DNA from: Liolophura sinensis
Lineage: Eukaryota; Mollusca; Polyplacophora; Chitonida; Chitonidae
DNA: 64,000 nucleotides
Reading direction: 5' to 3'
Assembly: GCF_032854445.1 (NCBI RefSeq)
Contig: NC_088295.1
Span: 40,533,385-40,597,384 of the forward strand
Shown here: positions 34,501 through 47,500 of the stretch, piece by piece
Numbering within the stretch: the first letter of the stretch is position 1
How the letters are laid out: each line of letters starts with the position of its first letter
Position numbers and translations under genes: made by a program
Notes under the pieces: generated by a model
What the model saw: the letters and a program-made list of their open reading frames with translations, nothing else
Database searches by the model: none
What the model was told of the DNA's origin: nothing

Positions 34501-36180
34501 GATTATGCATTTACATTAGAATTCTTTTTTAATTTTTTTTTTGTCGTTTTCTAGAAAACTACATAGCGCAACTGTTTGAAATTTGGAAGCAAAATTCTCG
34601 CGTATATTATATCTTTAAGGGTTTTGTGGTTTGTTCCTCTGGGTTACTTAGTTTGGTGGCCATACTGGATTTGGAGCATACCATCATCTTCTCAAGAACC
34701 ACTGAACGAATTCTTATGAAATTTGATACGCACGTAGACTGAGGAATACTAGTTATACATACAGTTCGAAACAGATAATAAAAGCCGTTAAAAACTTTAG
34801 AAGCTCGCCATTGGTCGAGGTAACATGTATATGACGTCATGAAAAGTTTTGAATTTGATATAATAACTTTGATGTATTTCGCGACAGCGATTCCGAAAGT
34901 GCTTTTTCTTTCGCCTTTCTTTGTCGCTGTTTGAGACAAAGTCAAATCCTAATTTTAGGGCTATGATGTCACCTAATTTCAATAGTTTATAAATCGGAAA
35001 CTATGAAAGCTAGAAATTTGTACTTTGTGGCCCAAAGTAGCCTATATACTTCCCGCGTAACCGAAACCAAATTTTTTGGCTACTATAGTAAAATGGTTTT
35101 CTTGCCAGAAGTCTTTAAATAACATCACCCTCTTTCAGTGACAGAAATGTAAGCCCATTTATTTAACATAGACTTAGACTTACATGTAGAAGGTAACTAG
35201 ATAATTATGTAACACACCGAAAAAAATATACTAGGTCAACGATGCATTCTACGGGCAATCATTTCGTTGAATTCGTTTTTTGATTATACAAGTTTCTCTG
35301 ATGCTTCCTTATGTAACGAATGAAAGTTATACAACTACTACAATACCGATTTAATTAATGTCTTTATGCTGCGACTCGACGCCGGAATCTCACGAGGAAG
35401 AAGGGTAAATGTCATTGTGACCAGCGGGGTGTTACAGTATAAATGTCATTGTGACATTTACACAAGCAAGCACATCCAAAATAAAAATAAAAAAATTAAA
35501 AAAAACAGCAGAAATGTATTTAGTAGTCTCCCTTTTCCATATTATATGGTAATTCCGCTTACATGGAAGCGGAGCACGGGGAAGAAGGGTGATGTGTTCC
35601 CCTCGACCAGTAAATATGGTCACCTGTATACACATGAAATGATACACAAAGTAGATACAGGCTGATGGCCAATTACTCTCAGATTTGCTAAGCTGTAATG
35701 CCGGAAAAATGTAAAATCTGCGGTATCTATGTATCCCCCCCCCCCAAATAAATGAGCGCATTTAGTAATACTTCAACTATCCTTTTACGACAGATCGAAT
35801 ATGTATATGCATGGATAAAGTATTCCACGTAAAATATGAAAACCTATTTTGTTTGTGAAGATGAATAATACAGATTTTTTTCCAGAAACAGCTGTTCAAA
35901 GTTAGCCAACAAGTGCACATCAAAATCGTCGTCATGCTATCAATTTAAACAATCCGGTGCGAGATATTTCTATTACACGAGAAGGCACACCTTTCCACGG
36001 ACGTCACTCGAACCCTGTTTAGCATTTTAAACATATGTGCGTGATCTCTGAAACATGGCGCATCCCATGGCCATGTACAAGAATTCCAGATTAAAAGTTG
36101 ATTTATAGAGTAACCAAGCACGTCGGAAAAGAATGTGTGGCCTTTTAGGTCCGTTCCAAAAGAACTATAAGACTATAGCT
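34501..36180. other. Unannotated stretch
   Basis: A 112-codon minus frame (34607-34945) and two overlapping frames near 35.4-35.7 kb show no familiar domain. An 11-C run is at 35735-35745. Nothing further was recognised. Confidence 0.45.
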
Positions 36181-36199
36181 TTCTTGGTCTTCTTTTCAG

Positions 36200-36278
36200 T
36201 AAGATAGCATCTTCCCAACACCCTCACAATGCCTCCACTGCAGCAGCATATCGAATGCCCTGGCTCAGCTACGGGGAG
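36200..36278 (+). other. Possible coding exon (weak)
   Basis: A strong acceptor-like tract (TTCTTGGTCTTCTTTTCAG ending at 36199) precedes 79 bp that read, after one base, KIASSQHPHNASTAAAYRMP and WLSYGE, followed by a possible donor GAG|GTGCGC. Composition is GC-richer than the flanks. I do not recognise the peptide and could not find neighbouring exons. Confidence 0.25.
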
Positions 36279-36299
36279 GTGCGCCGACAGCGTATTAAT

Positions 36300-39260
36300 A
36301 AATGTTTGTCTTTCTATATTCATTACTAAAAGTAATACAAAAGACCAGGGAAAACGTCATGTTCGACATAAATGAAATAAGAAAGTCCTTCAGAACAAAA
36401 GTTAATAAATTAATACAACATATTCCAATACATAAACAACATGTTGGTACATGAGGAATTATCCAAGACTCGAATAATGAATTTACCAACGAGCATTCCA
36501 ATATATTCGGTTCAGCACCACTCACGGACTTTTATTGGAGAGTTCTTTTCATGTTAGACCATTCATATAGCAATGGTCTCGTCAAAGAAAAGAATATTCG
36601 ATAAGCGTACAAATACAAATTTATATGCATTCATCAAAGTTGATCAATCCATGGTCTAATAAGATCACATCAAGTCGGTGAAGGAGGACTGTGAAAAGCA
36701 CACAATACAGGAAGTCCTATTTATGAGACATTTTCTCTACCGTTGACACCACTATGTTGATACCGTTACCTCTGTCTGGAGGAGATGACATCAACTTACA
36801 ATTGGCTCTTAAAGAGAGAACAACACTGACAAGGTATCGCGTGTATAACAAGGGGAGGGGCACAGAATCGGGATACCATGAAGACACTGTTTAACGACCG
36901 CTTTACTGCTTTTACACCCAATCCTGTTGACAACCAGGTTTACAAAGTTAAGTCTTAAGACACGGCGACTTGTCGTTTTCGATTTCAAATTGCACTCAGT
37001 CATATTGTAGTTGAGGATAGTTTCTTGATTCTTCTAGCCTCATTTCCCACATGTAGAGACTGCCATTGCAACAGTAAAGCCCGAATTTGGTGTTGCCTTG
37101 CAACAGTGGCACAAACAGATACACTCTAACAAATCCATAACAATTTTTCCTTAATTATTGTATCGCAGTGATTCAGAGACACCCAAATCACGTCAATAAA
37201 CATATATAATTTCATATTACACATTTATGCTTACGACAATATCGTGACATCGGTGCAGCTTACATAATGAAATCTACATAAAGAAAAGTTAAATTGATGT
37301 AGATTTAATTTAAATAAGGGTCGGGGGATGTTAAAATCAATACTGTCTTCGTTCACATGGTCTGAGTTTTAATTTCAGAATCACATAAAACAAACCTCTT
37401 AATAATGAAAATAAACATAATGGAATGGTAAAATTTATACACATATGGATTAAGGGGCACCAAACTAATTCATGCATGTGTCCTGTGATCGGAATGAATT
37501 AAATATTTTCCATGAGCAATATGATGAAATAAAGCAGGAAAACATTAAGTTCAGATCCTCATAAAATCAGCATTCATCGTAACGGACATACCGATTATGT
37601 AGTATTTGGTTATGTGTTGCATTATTCATGAATTATTCGAAGATTTGACATAGATATTCACGTATCAAAGTCTATATACATCGGTGTCTCTACTTACGTA
37701 TTACATAAGTTATGGGTAAGAATACATGTGTATCTATACATTGGACAGGTTTTACAAACTTGAACTACATGTAAGCCGACATAAAATCAGCTCATTGATG
37801 ATATTACCTACTGTGCACGTGTCAATGTACATATGCTGGGTAAAAATGTATACCGGGAAGAGAATGATGGATTCATGTATATATGATATTTTGATGCTCT
37901 CTGCACATACGTGTAGCTGCTCTATTACTATTACACACATCTTACTTTGTATGTACACTTATATGCACAGTAAAAAACATTCAGGCCAAATTTAATTCAC
38001 ACTAGAAACAGTTTAAGTACAAAATGATTTCAGATCTTAGCACTGGGTTATACGCAGCTGTGATTGAAACCGAACAAGTCTGCACCAAAGATATGAAAAC
38101 ATTTTGACATTTTCAATTTGAAAGTGGTCGAGTTTAGTCCTTTCAGGACCGTTCTCAACCTCAAAAATACTCAGCACGCATAGTCCATGAAGCTGTACAG
38201 GGCACGAGGGAAACACAACTAATATTCATAAACATCTCGCTGAGACAAAATGACGCATCTGAATAAATTACCTCTCGACATCTGAACCAACTGCAGTGCT
38301 TCACAATAATAAAAAACACAATCTAACAAAAATTGAGTGACTCTTTCTTTCCACCGCGAGTTGAGATGAAAAATTCAAGTGTACAACCAACTCCAGAGGG
38401 GATTAATTTACCTTGCATTAAATTCAATAAAGCTTTTTCAGTTGATTTTAGTTGGAGGCATGTGGTTACACGATTTCTATAATGGGTCAACACCGCACGA
38501 GTACATACTAAGGTTTTTTGTGCAAAAAAAAAAAACATTAGCGCTTAGTGCTTTAATTTAATATTCATTTAATCTGTGAAATATAAACCTATCTAATCTT
38601 ATTCGCTCTTGTTAATGAATAAGCTTAGGTGCAAACTTATCAACCAAACGCGTTCACTGATTATGTTTACGCTTTTACCTGTTGACCAAATTCACATGCT
38701 GACCATGTAGCTGTAAAAGAAACTTAAACACTTCATCCCAAACTTTCCCAAGACACTTTACAAATAAACCAACCATGTAAGTAGTCAATTCAAATGTACT
38801 TCTGAAAAACTAAATGTAACTTAAATCTTACCAGCTTACCTAAAATCCATATTTAACAATTAAGCATATTAACTATGCACAAATTCCATAAATCAATAGA
38901 ACATAACATAAAAAAGGTTACACTGAACAACCATGAACAAGAGAAATACACTGGTATCCTCAACAATCACGAAGACAGAATCATTCAAGTGGAGCTACCA
39001 AATATCTTTGGCACTTTATAACAGTACAGTATTACAGTACAAATGAATATTTCGAGATGGTAATTCAAAATTGGTAGTAATGAACTGACTGCATGGTAAT
39101 GGAGCTTAACGTAGTGCTACCCCAGTGGGTTGGTAGCTGATGATTTAGTGCCTTAACCATGGTCCCACTGTGATGTGTCCTGGTTTCTTCACATGGAAAT
39201 AAGGATGGTTTTTCTTCACTTCCTGTGCCTAATCTACTCTGGTGCCAGAGCAGTCACTGG
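36300..39260. other. Unannotated 3' flank of the hnRNPUL gene
   Basis: No gene or family repeat was recognised. Several AATAAA-like words occur on the minus strand, so a longer 3' UTR for the neighbouring gene is possible. Confidence 0.5.
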
Positions 39261-39270
39261 ATCTGTTGCC

Positions 39271-39276
39271 TTTATT
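39271..39276 (-). promoter_or_regulatory. Candidate poly(A) signal of hnRNPUL gene
   Basis: AATAAA on the minus strand, about 240 bases past the TAA stop. It implies a 3' UTR of roughly 39250-39512. Other AATAAA words further downstream could extend it. Confidence 0.5.
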
Positions 39277-39512
39277 GTGGCAGTGTTTTCAATAAAATAG
39301 CACTCCCTGTGCTAGACGCCAGCATAACTTCAATGGTCTATTCATTTCGGTGATGGCAAAATCAGAGAACAGTTACATATATCTATAAACTCATGCAATT
39401 TCCATTAAAACATAAAATCAGCAATGGGGTAAAAATGGATGATCAGTTGACCACTTTACAGAGTACATGCAAGTCTAGAGGAATTCATTTGAGCATCTAG
39501 TCAGACAAGCAG

Positions 39513-41507
39513 TTATGGCCTGGGCCACCTTTGTTGTCCTGGCATTCTAGGAAATCTAGGTCCTCCCATTCTAGGGCCACCAAATCGTGGTGGAAAGTTT
39601 CTAGGACCACCACCACCACGCCCCTCAAATCCTCTGGGGCCTCTGGGAGGCTGATTCCAGCCCCCTCTAGGTCCTCCAAAGGAAGGTGGATTACGTGGTC
39701 CAAAGTTTCTAGGCCCACCTCCACGAGGTGGTCCAAATCGCGGTGAATTTCCAGGTCCTCTGCCGGCAAACCTCGGACCTCCTCTGGACATTCCGAACCC
39801 CCTTCCTGAGCCCCTCATGCGCCCTGGGCCTGGAACTGGGCCGCCATGGTCTCCTGGAGTGCCATTACCAAACTCTTCCTCAGCGTTGTAATCAGACTCG
39901 TTTAAGTCCTGTCCCGGCCTCCTGCCAGGCCTTGGATGAGAGCCTTGGCTGCGAGAGGCGTCATTGTCTCTGTTTCTAGAGTCTTGGCTCTCACTTTCAG
40001 AAAACCGACTGAACTTGTTATGCAAGTTCAGCTGCAGGTCCATTTGCAAGAGAGGTTGTGGTTTTGGGGGCCACAAACCACCCTGGTTAGAGGATCCCCA
40101 ATGTGTCTCCTTATCCTGGGACATTCCAAAGTCCTCTTCATTTGAAGGCATGTGCGCAGGCAGATCTCTCTGTGATGTGCTACTGGGATCAGCAGACTGA
40201 AAGTCGGGCAGCTGCGAGTCCGGATTAGGCTCCGGGGAGTCAGAGGGTGTGTCCCACTTGCTCTTTCTCTGCCGTGTCCTGCCTGTGGTCTGTGAGGAGC
40301 CGCTATTGTCCGCACTGAAATGACGTCTATTGCTAGCCTGAAAAGATTGAGGTGCAGAGTTCTGGAGTGCAGCAGAACTTGACAATGAGAAACCTTGGGA
40401 ACTGTCAGGGGAACTTCCAAACTCTGAGTAGCTTCTTGGAGGTTTAGTGTCCACTGAGCCAGGCTGATTAAACCTGTCTTGTGATCCGTCCCTGAATCCA
40501 GGCAGGAGAGGGGGAACTTTAGGCTCAGGTGGAGCACCAGAATTGTTGTAATTGTCATTCCATGGTTTCCTGTCCTCAAGTTTGCTTGTATTAAAGCTAT
40601 TGCCTCTGGAGTAATCCCGATCATCTTTCCTGCTGTCACCAAACCTTGGAGGGACATTATCACGATAGCCTTGGTTCTTTTCCTTTCTCCATGAATCCCC
40701 GAAGGAGGAATCCTGTGGGAAATCGTCTTGCTGTCCAAAAGCACTCCTGCCGCCATCAAATCCTGTTGGTTGTCTTTTGAACGAATCCTCATGATCACGA
40801 GAGCCAAAAGGCTTGCTGTTTTCAGTTTTTATGGCAGGAGACTGATAGCTTCTTCTCTGATCACTGGAGGAGCCTTGTTGAAATCTTGACTGACCAAGGC
40901 TCTGGTTACCAAACTGATCGCTTTGTCGTTGGTTGCCATACAGATCACTTTGCCTCTGAGATCCAAACTGATCATTTTGTCTATGGCTGCCAAACTGTTC
41001 ACTTTGTCGCTGGTTCCCAAATTGATTACTCTGATGCTGGTTGGTAAAGGGATCACTTGGCGGTTGGTTTGTGAACTGATCACTTTGCTGTGTATTTGGG
41101 AAGTCAGAACTCTGCCGTTGACCAGGAAAAGGATCACTTGGGCGGCGTGTTGCAAACTGATCCCAGTATTTGGGCTCCTCTCTCATCTTCATGCTCTGCC
41201 AGCTGCCTGGTAGTCCGGACGTATCTACATCATCCTCAGCATACTCTTGCTTAATAAAGTCGAGTGCACTTGCGCCACCCTGATCCGATCTTGACCGTTT
41301 CCTGTTGTCTTGGCCATGATCATTGAGCTCTCGTTTCCTGCCATGTTTTTCAGCCACTTGGAGCCAGTCATTGCCCATGGCAGGTGGAGGGGGAGGTTGA
41401 CTATAGCCTGCCCCAGGCTGCCAGTTCTGAAACTGTTGAACCTGGGTGGCAGGACTTACCACTCTCCCATACTGCTGGCCTGAGGGAGGTTCTGGGGGCT
41501 GGAACGG
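39513..41507 (-). CDS. HNRNPUL1: hnRNPUL exon 11: disordered tail, NLS, repeats, RGG box, stop
   Basis: The acceptor TGCTTTTCCCCAG precedes 41507; phase 0. It encodes residues about 601-1264: Gln/Pro-rich start; bipartite basic cluster [20 protein letters not shown] (NLS-like, about 655-674); IKQE and IKTE SUMO-type motifs; nine tandem nonapeptides (about 722-802); [10 protein letters not shown] (1010-1019), which resembles a U2AF-homology ligand motif; and a Gly/Arg/Pro-rich end with four RGG and many further RG. RGG boxes bind RNA and are arginine-methylated in this family. The single-exon, 664-codon tail is unusually long. Confidence 0.95.
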   Translation of the reverse strand, partial: PFQPPEPPSGQQYGRVVSPATQVQQFQNWQPGAGYSQPPPPPAMGNDWLQVAEKHGRKRELNDHGQDNRKRSRSDQGGASALDFIKQEYAEDDVDTSGLPGSWQSMKMREEPKYWDQFATRRPSDPFPGQRQSSDFPNTQQSDQFTNQPPSDPFTNQHQSNQFGNQRQSEQFGSHRQNDQFGSQRQSDLYGNQRQSDQFGNQSLGQSRFQQGSSSDQRRSYQSPAIKTENSKPFGSRDHEDSFKRQPTGFDGGRSAFGQQDDFPQDSSFGDSWRKEKNQGYRDNVPPRFGDSRKDDRDYSRGNSFNTSKLEDRKPWNDNYNNSGAPPEPKVPPLLPGFRDGSQDRFNQPGSVDTKPPRSYSEFGSSPDSSQGFSLSSSAALQNSAPQSFQASNRRHFSADNSGSSQTTGRTRQRKSKWDTPSDSPEPNPDSQLPDFQSADPSSTSQRDLPAHMPSNEEDFGMSQDKETHWGSSNQGGLWPPKPQPLLQMDLQLNLHNKFSRFSESESQDSRNRDNDASRSQGSHPRPGRRPGQDLNESDYNAEEEFGNGTPGDHGGPVPGPGRMRGSGRGFGMSRGGPRFAGRGPGNSPRFGPPRGGGPRNFGPRNPPSFGGPRGGWNQPPRGPRGFEGRGGGGPRNFPPRFGGPRMGGPRFPRMPGQQRWPRP

Positions 41508-44500
41508 CTGGGGAAAAGCAAGAACGAAAGTCATTACATGTTAAAGATGCATGTAATGTCTTCTGTACAATGTTGGCAAAAGCCATCCAAACAAAAGCCA
41601 TTAAAATAATATACAAAATGATTTTTCTCGCACTGTTCCACTCTCAGAGACTTTAGTGTGTTACATCTATATAGTTTCTGACTGGTGCTTAAGGGTGTTA
41701 TCATTTTATGAACATCAACAAGGGTATATGCATCAGACCAAATTGTGAGCAGGAAACTTTGCTTACACAAAGGTGAAAGACATGACAGAAGGAACACATG
41801 TACATCTACATGTGCACCATGGTGATGTAAAGTACTAGCTACAATGGTAGTTACACGCACATAAATGTCACAGATAACATCAATATCCAAAGGGAGATAA
41901 TTCCGCAAACTGAACAGCATACCGAGAAAGTGTGTGTGATACTATAAACAGTCCAATTATAACAGTATATCTGGGTTCAATTAAGCCATCAGCAGGAAAT
42001 CAATACTTGCTGGTTCCCACAATTGTGCTTATCAATGTCTACTGGTAAAAATCTACCAGTGCAAAATGTTGTAGATGAGCCTTTCAGGCTTTTTGTCTGT
42101 TATGAGGTTAAGCCTTTCCATATTTAATAGTGGGGATGAGGACGACGGAGCCTCAACAAATCCACCTGGTCTTTTTGAATGCACGATTTGCACTACACTG
42201 AAATTAACAACAAGAAAAGCAATTACTGATCTCAAACCAAAAGTTAGTACAGCAGGTATGATGATGGTGACAGAGGAAAAACAATATGGAATGTCCTTTA
42301 TTATGTGCATGTGATAAACATGCAAATAACAAAATCAGCTTTCATACATACAGCTTTGAACAGAATTTCTGAGAGATCTAACTATCAGTCCTGTTCAGGC
42401 ATTACCCACTGTAGTCAACATACTCACTTGATTTCCAGAGAATCTATCAAAGGTCCGACTTCTGCTGGACAGTTTCTCTCTTGCCTCTTGATTATACCTG
42501 AAATATGAAAGTGGCTTTGCACATAACTGGGAAAAATTATTTGCTACTTTAAGTCAATATTGGCTGAGACATCTACGCAGATGACTGAGGTGAAGGAGAA
42601 GAGATGAACACTTGATTCACTCACTTTCATTATTACCCTCATTCCTCAACCCTTTTGCTTTTGAATGATCACCTTTCAGTACAATTCATGGACATTTTTT
42701 ATTTGATTTTGGAGACAAAACTTCATTGGGGCGTTTCAGGGCTTCACTAACAGCATAATTTTATCAGTCGACACAGAATAATGCCTTCAGAATATGCTTG
42801 AATAAACAATGTGCAAACATGCAAAAAGGTTGAATAAAATACGGCAATGCAAAACTCATCCTTTGGGAAAAAACAATTTTTAATAATACACTAGTTTTTA
42901 GGGGCAATATGAAAAGTAAGAACAAGAAATATGAACTTCACACAATAGTGTACATGTTAAAGGAATGGGGAGCTTGCTGTTGCAAAGATTACAAGGCCTT
43001 GCTTTTAAGGCCCTTGTCTGTCAATAATTCAGACACATGGCGAGCGTGTTCAACACAGGCCTTGATCAAGTATTTATTTATTTGATTGGTGTTTTACGCC
43101 ATACTCAAGAATATTTCACTTATACGACAGTGGCCAGTATTATGGTGGGAGGAAACCTGGCAGAGACAAACGATGGTCAAGTAAAATACTTGTATATAGG
43201 TTTAGCCATTGTCACTATTCATTGGGGCTTGGGGACAGTAAGCTTTTGATGATACTAACTGACTTGTGTGGCCATTTGCACAGTTTCACATTTGCTGGTA
43301 ACCACTGTTTTTTCTACCAACTGACCATGGTGTGGACATCTGTATGCAACATGTGGGAAAGCTTATCTGTAACTTGCCCAAATTCGTGTTTCACCTCGAA
43401 CACTCTGGTTTCGCCCATAAAACAGACCTCTTAGGGATAAGTGAAATATTCTTCAGTAAGGAGGTAAACAACAATAATAATAATACTACCTCTGAAGTAC
43501 TGTGCCAAATATTGATCACATAATGTCACAAATTCTTCACGTTACTGCTGTAAAGGTTGAAGCACTCACTGGATAACTAAACCTGCTGCCACCTCTCTAG
43601 GTAACTCCACAAAGTTGATCTCATCAAACAGACTGCTGTTGGAATCAGGCAACTGAAAGTTTTTCTTCATCTCCAACACAGCCTCTTCTGGAACAAACTT
43701 ACCTAAAAGAGAAAATATTCACATGTCTAACATCTCATGTTTACACAAGAGCTTTGATCCGGGTCAGCAGGTCAATGCATAAGCCAATTAATCAAGTAGC
43801 TATCCTAGTGGCTATCTGCATACTTCTCACACTGGTATTCCATATGTTCCCTGGTAAATTTCAAACTGGCAGCTTTCTGTCTGCATTTTGCTACTGCGTT
43901 TCAGTGTAAATTATTCCAATGGGATCTTCATGTTTTATTACCTCTGCCTCTACTACTCTTGTCAGTCTTTCTGCAACTATAGGGAACTGGAATCACTGAT
44001 CTGGATAAAATTTTGATGAACACCAACCCAATATATTTTGGTGGTGATGTGGATCCAGGGATGTTTGAAACAATCCTTCACCATTGAAAGATAAATGTGT
44101 GACAACAAATGCATACTTTTCTTTTCACCTAGTAATAGCGTTTACAAGAGTATTGTCCCTTGCTGTAACTCATCAAGTGCTGCTGTACATTTACATATGC
44201 ATGTGACAGAGGTCTGTGTTTTTGATGGAACTCATCATGTGCTGCTGTACATTTACCTGTGACAGATGTCTGTGCTCTCGGTGTACCGTCTAGTTATGCA
44301 ATGGAATTGTATGTGTCTAGTGTAGATTGTTAAGTAACAAAGTGCTGCAAATAAGTTTAACTTCATGGATGTATAAAATAAACTATAAAATAACAAGCCA
44401 TTATTATTGCTATACATAACACGGAACACAGGATGATATGCTTTTACACAGCTTGGAACCAGAGGTGTAGGATGTAAGTGTTACGTGATCATGCCCACTG

Positions 44501-47500
44501 GGTCCACATTTATCCTAATCATCAAGCCGGTATTTTACTCAACTAGTATCAAATTTAGCAATGGACCTACAAACAACTGTAACAACAAAACCATTAGATT
44601 CAAACCCCTGAGGTACATCGATGTATACAAAAAGTTCCTGTGATCACAAACGGCTTACTGAATGCTTACCATCTTCCTCTGTTCTTTTCACAGACCGGCG
44701 TATCAACTCTTTGTCATCTGGCACAAGAATAGCTGCCTTACGATAAAAGCCCTGGAAGTAGCCCATCTTCCTTCTCTGGGCTGAGGGGTACACATTAGTC
44801 TGATCCAGAATATAGTTTCTGTTTCGTTTGCTCGCTGTGTGAAAAAACAAGAACTGTATGATGATATCTGTATAGATCATGGGTGATTTACAATGTTTAA
44901 CCCTGGAATATGTGGTAGGGTTGTCATGTGAATGAAATGAAGCCAGTAAGTCCAGGGAGCTTTCATGTTGTTCATTTACTTTTTTTGGAAAATACATTTG
45001 AAATTATTTGAAACCATACATGTATAATTTTTACACCTATGGTGTCCTTAATACAGTGGCTGTCAATCTCTATATCCAGCACTGCTTTCTCAAAGCTAAT
45101 AGATATAAAATTAGGATATTAAAAAAACAGGATATTCAGTTTAAATAAACTGTGCACAGTTCTGAAGCACAGGAGATGTCACAAAGAACTAAACCACTCA
45201 ATTAAATATGCTCTATGCAGTGCTGTGTCAAACAAAATACTGTTTTTGAAGTCAAATGTACACAGGTGAATTATTCTTCGCTGATGATTTTTTTCTAATG
45301 CACAAAATTTTGGGATAATTTAAATTGCATGATTTGGAAGTTACTTTATAGACATATGGTAAAATGATGTGCATGTAGCTTTAGTACATTAAGCGTAGGG
45401 GAGACAACTCTTTACCTATTTGGAACAGCGTATTGAGACATTTGGTTGCCTTGTCAATGAGGACATCCCAGCGGCCATGGTAGTTGCGCCTTCGAGGCAA
45501 GCCCATCACTCTCATCTTATCGATCAAGGTGTCTGTCCCTATAATGTTGTATCTTTTATCTGGACACATCTTCTGCATTCTAGTAGCCCATGTTGTCTTA
45601 CCCGCCCCAGGTAACCCTACTATCATAATCATCTGCAACACAAACGAATGATCATCCACAGTGGAAAGGAATGGTCTGAATTTTTATTAAGATTTTCATT
45701 ACTGTTTAACATTTTGTTTAAAACACTTTCACTTGTACGACAGCAGTCAGTTTTACAGGTGGAGGAAACTAAGGTGCCTGGAGAAGACAGTCAGGTTTGG
45801 GGAAGTCACTGATGAATTTTTCCCAAAAGTGACAGATTTTGAACTGCAGAGCGACCTCAAGGCATCAGCAATACTGGTGGAAGGGAAGTTATCTGTAACA
45901 AATTAAAAATTACCACCCAAACAGCCTTATTGTGCAACAACTACACAAAGTAAAGTTACTTAAAAATACTAGTAGTCGGGCTGCACTAGCCACCACTCAA
46001 ATTGTCCCTGGTAGGCTAACCTGTTTCAATGGCTCAGCTCCCCCCACCACCCACCCACCCTTTTTTTGGTCACGTTTCACAACATGCATCTCTTGGAACA
46101 ACCCTCATTTTCATGTCCCTCTCTGGGCCATCTCACAAGCAACACATAATCACATTTATGACTTCATTATGCATTCACTTTATTTTGATTTCCTTGATAG
46201 CTTGTTTCCAGTTATACTGCGTAGCACATCCTGTCTCACTATACTTACATACTTGGACTCTTACCTCACAGTCTGATTTCCTGGCAGGAGGTTGCATCCC
46301 ATGGACTTTGTAAGATATGGGTAACTGGTCTATGTATGCATATCCCTGGGGTGGGGGATACCACGGGGCCATTTGACCAAAGTTTAATTTAAACCTACAC
46401 AATAGAGAGAGTATCAGCTAGTACATAAACAGATAGTGAAATGGTAAAACCACTTGCATTCTACAGATTACAACAACACATCATTATTTACATGTTACAT
46501 GCAAAATAATTGCTAAAATGTATTCATTGATATGAATACAATAACCGTAATCAAGCTCATTTCAATACATACAGTACAGCTCTGGCTAAAAGTTAATTGT
46601 TTACCACTCATATGGCACTCCAAAATACTGAATAACACTCAACGGACGCGTGACAAACCCTCTACTGAGCTGTGTCAGAGACCTGCTGAGGCAAATCGGA
46701 TTATTGTCGAAGGTGTGAACATATTTCCGTCTACTGACTAATCCTAGTTAGTTTGCAAGCTAAGGTGTTGTCCCCGTGTATTTAGCTGTGTGAACATATA
46801 CTAGCTGTAAAAAGCGGAAAGTTTATCTGGCAATATGTAAGCTACATCAGCAAAACAAAATAAATTCATCAACTTGTTTAAGGGATTTAATTAAGGCAGT
46901 TAATACGCAATATAAGTCATCTAATGGTATCGACAGTTACATACTAATTTTGATATACATTTATGTTATACTATATAGAACCTGACAGCAAATATTTTAT
47001 AGCAAACGTGACAAATTCTCTCATATACTTTACAAACCAACGCGATTTTATAGTGAATAAAGCACATGCAATACGCCTTCCACCTAGGACAGACAGCAGA
47101 CAACAGCCTATTGTGGCCATGCCTTTGCGTGATCCTTCACACTCATGTCTAGCGATTTGTCATGTTTGTAGAAACTTTACATCTAAATAACACCATATAT
47201 TTATATTACCGTAAACATCGTGTAAACCTCACATCAAATGAACTGAAAAAAAAAAAACCTAAAACACATATGTTCAGGACAGAATCGGGCATCACCGAGT
47301 TGCAGACTTTTCACAGTAGGCCACTTCCGGTTGACGGACATGTAAGCCTGTCACAGCTATCGGTGTTTTCAACCAGTAACCCAAAATGGCTTTTATTTCA
47401 CTGGTGTGTTAAAGAAGTTTTCAAGATTAGTCTACATAAATGACTGTCTGCAGACGTAATCGCTAAAATGCCACCCAGGAAGCAATAGGCCCTACAGAAG

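Noticed and set aside
40028-40807. 259-codon minus frame and other long frames within 39.5-41.5 kb
   Set aside because: Shadow frames of hnRNPUL exon 11; the true frame has the NLS, repeats and RGG box and joins correctly to exon 10.
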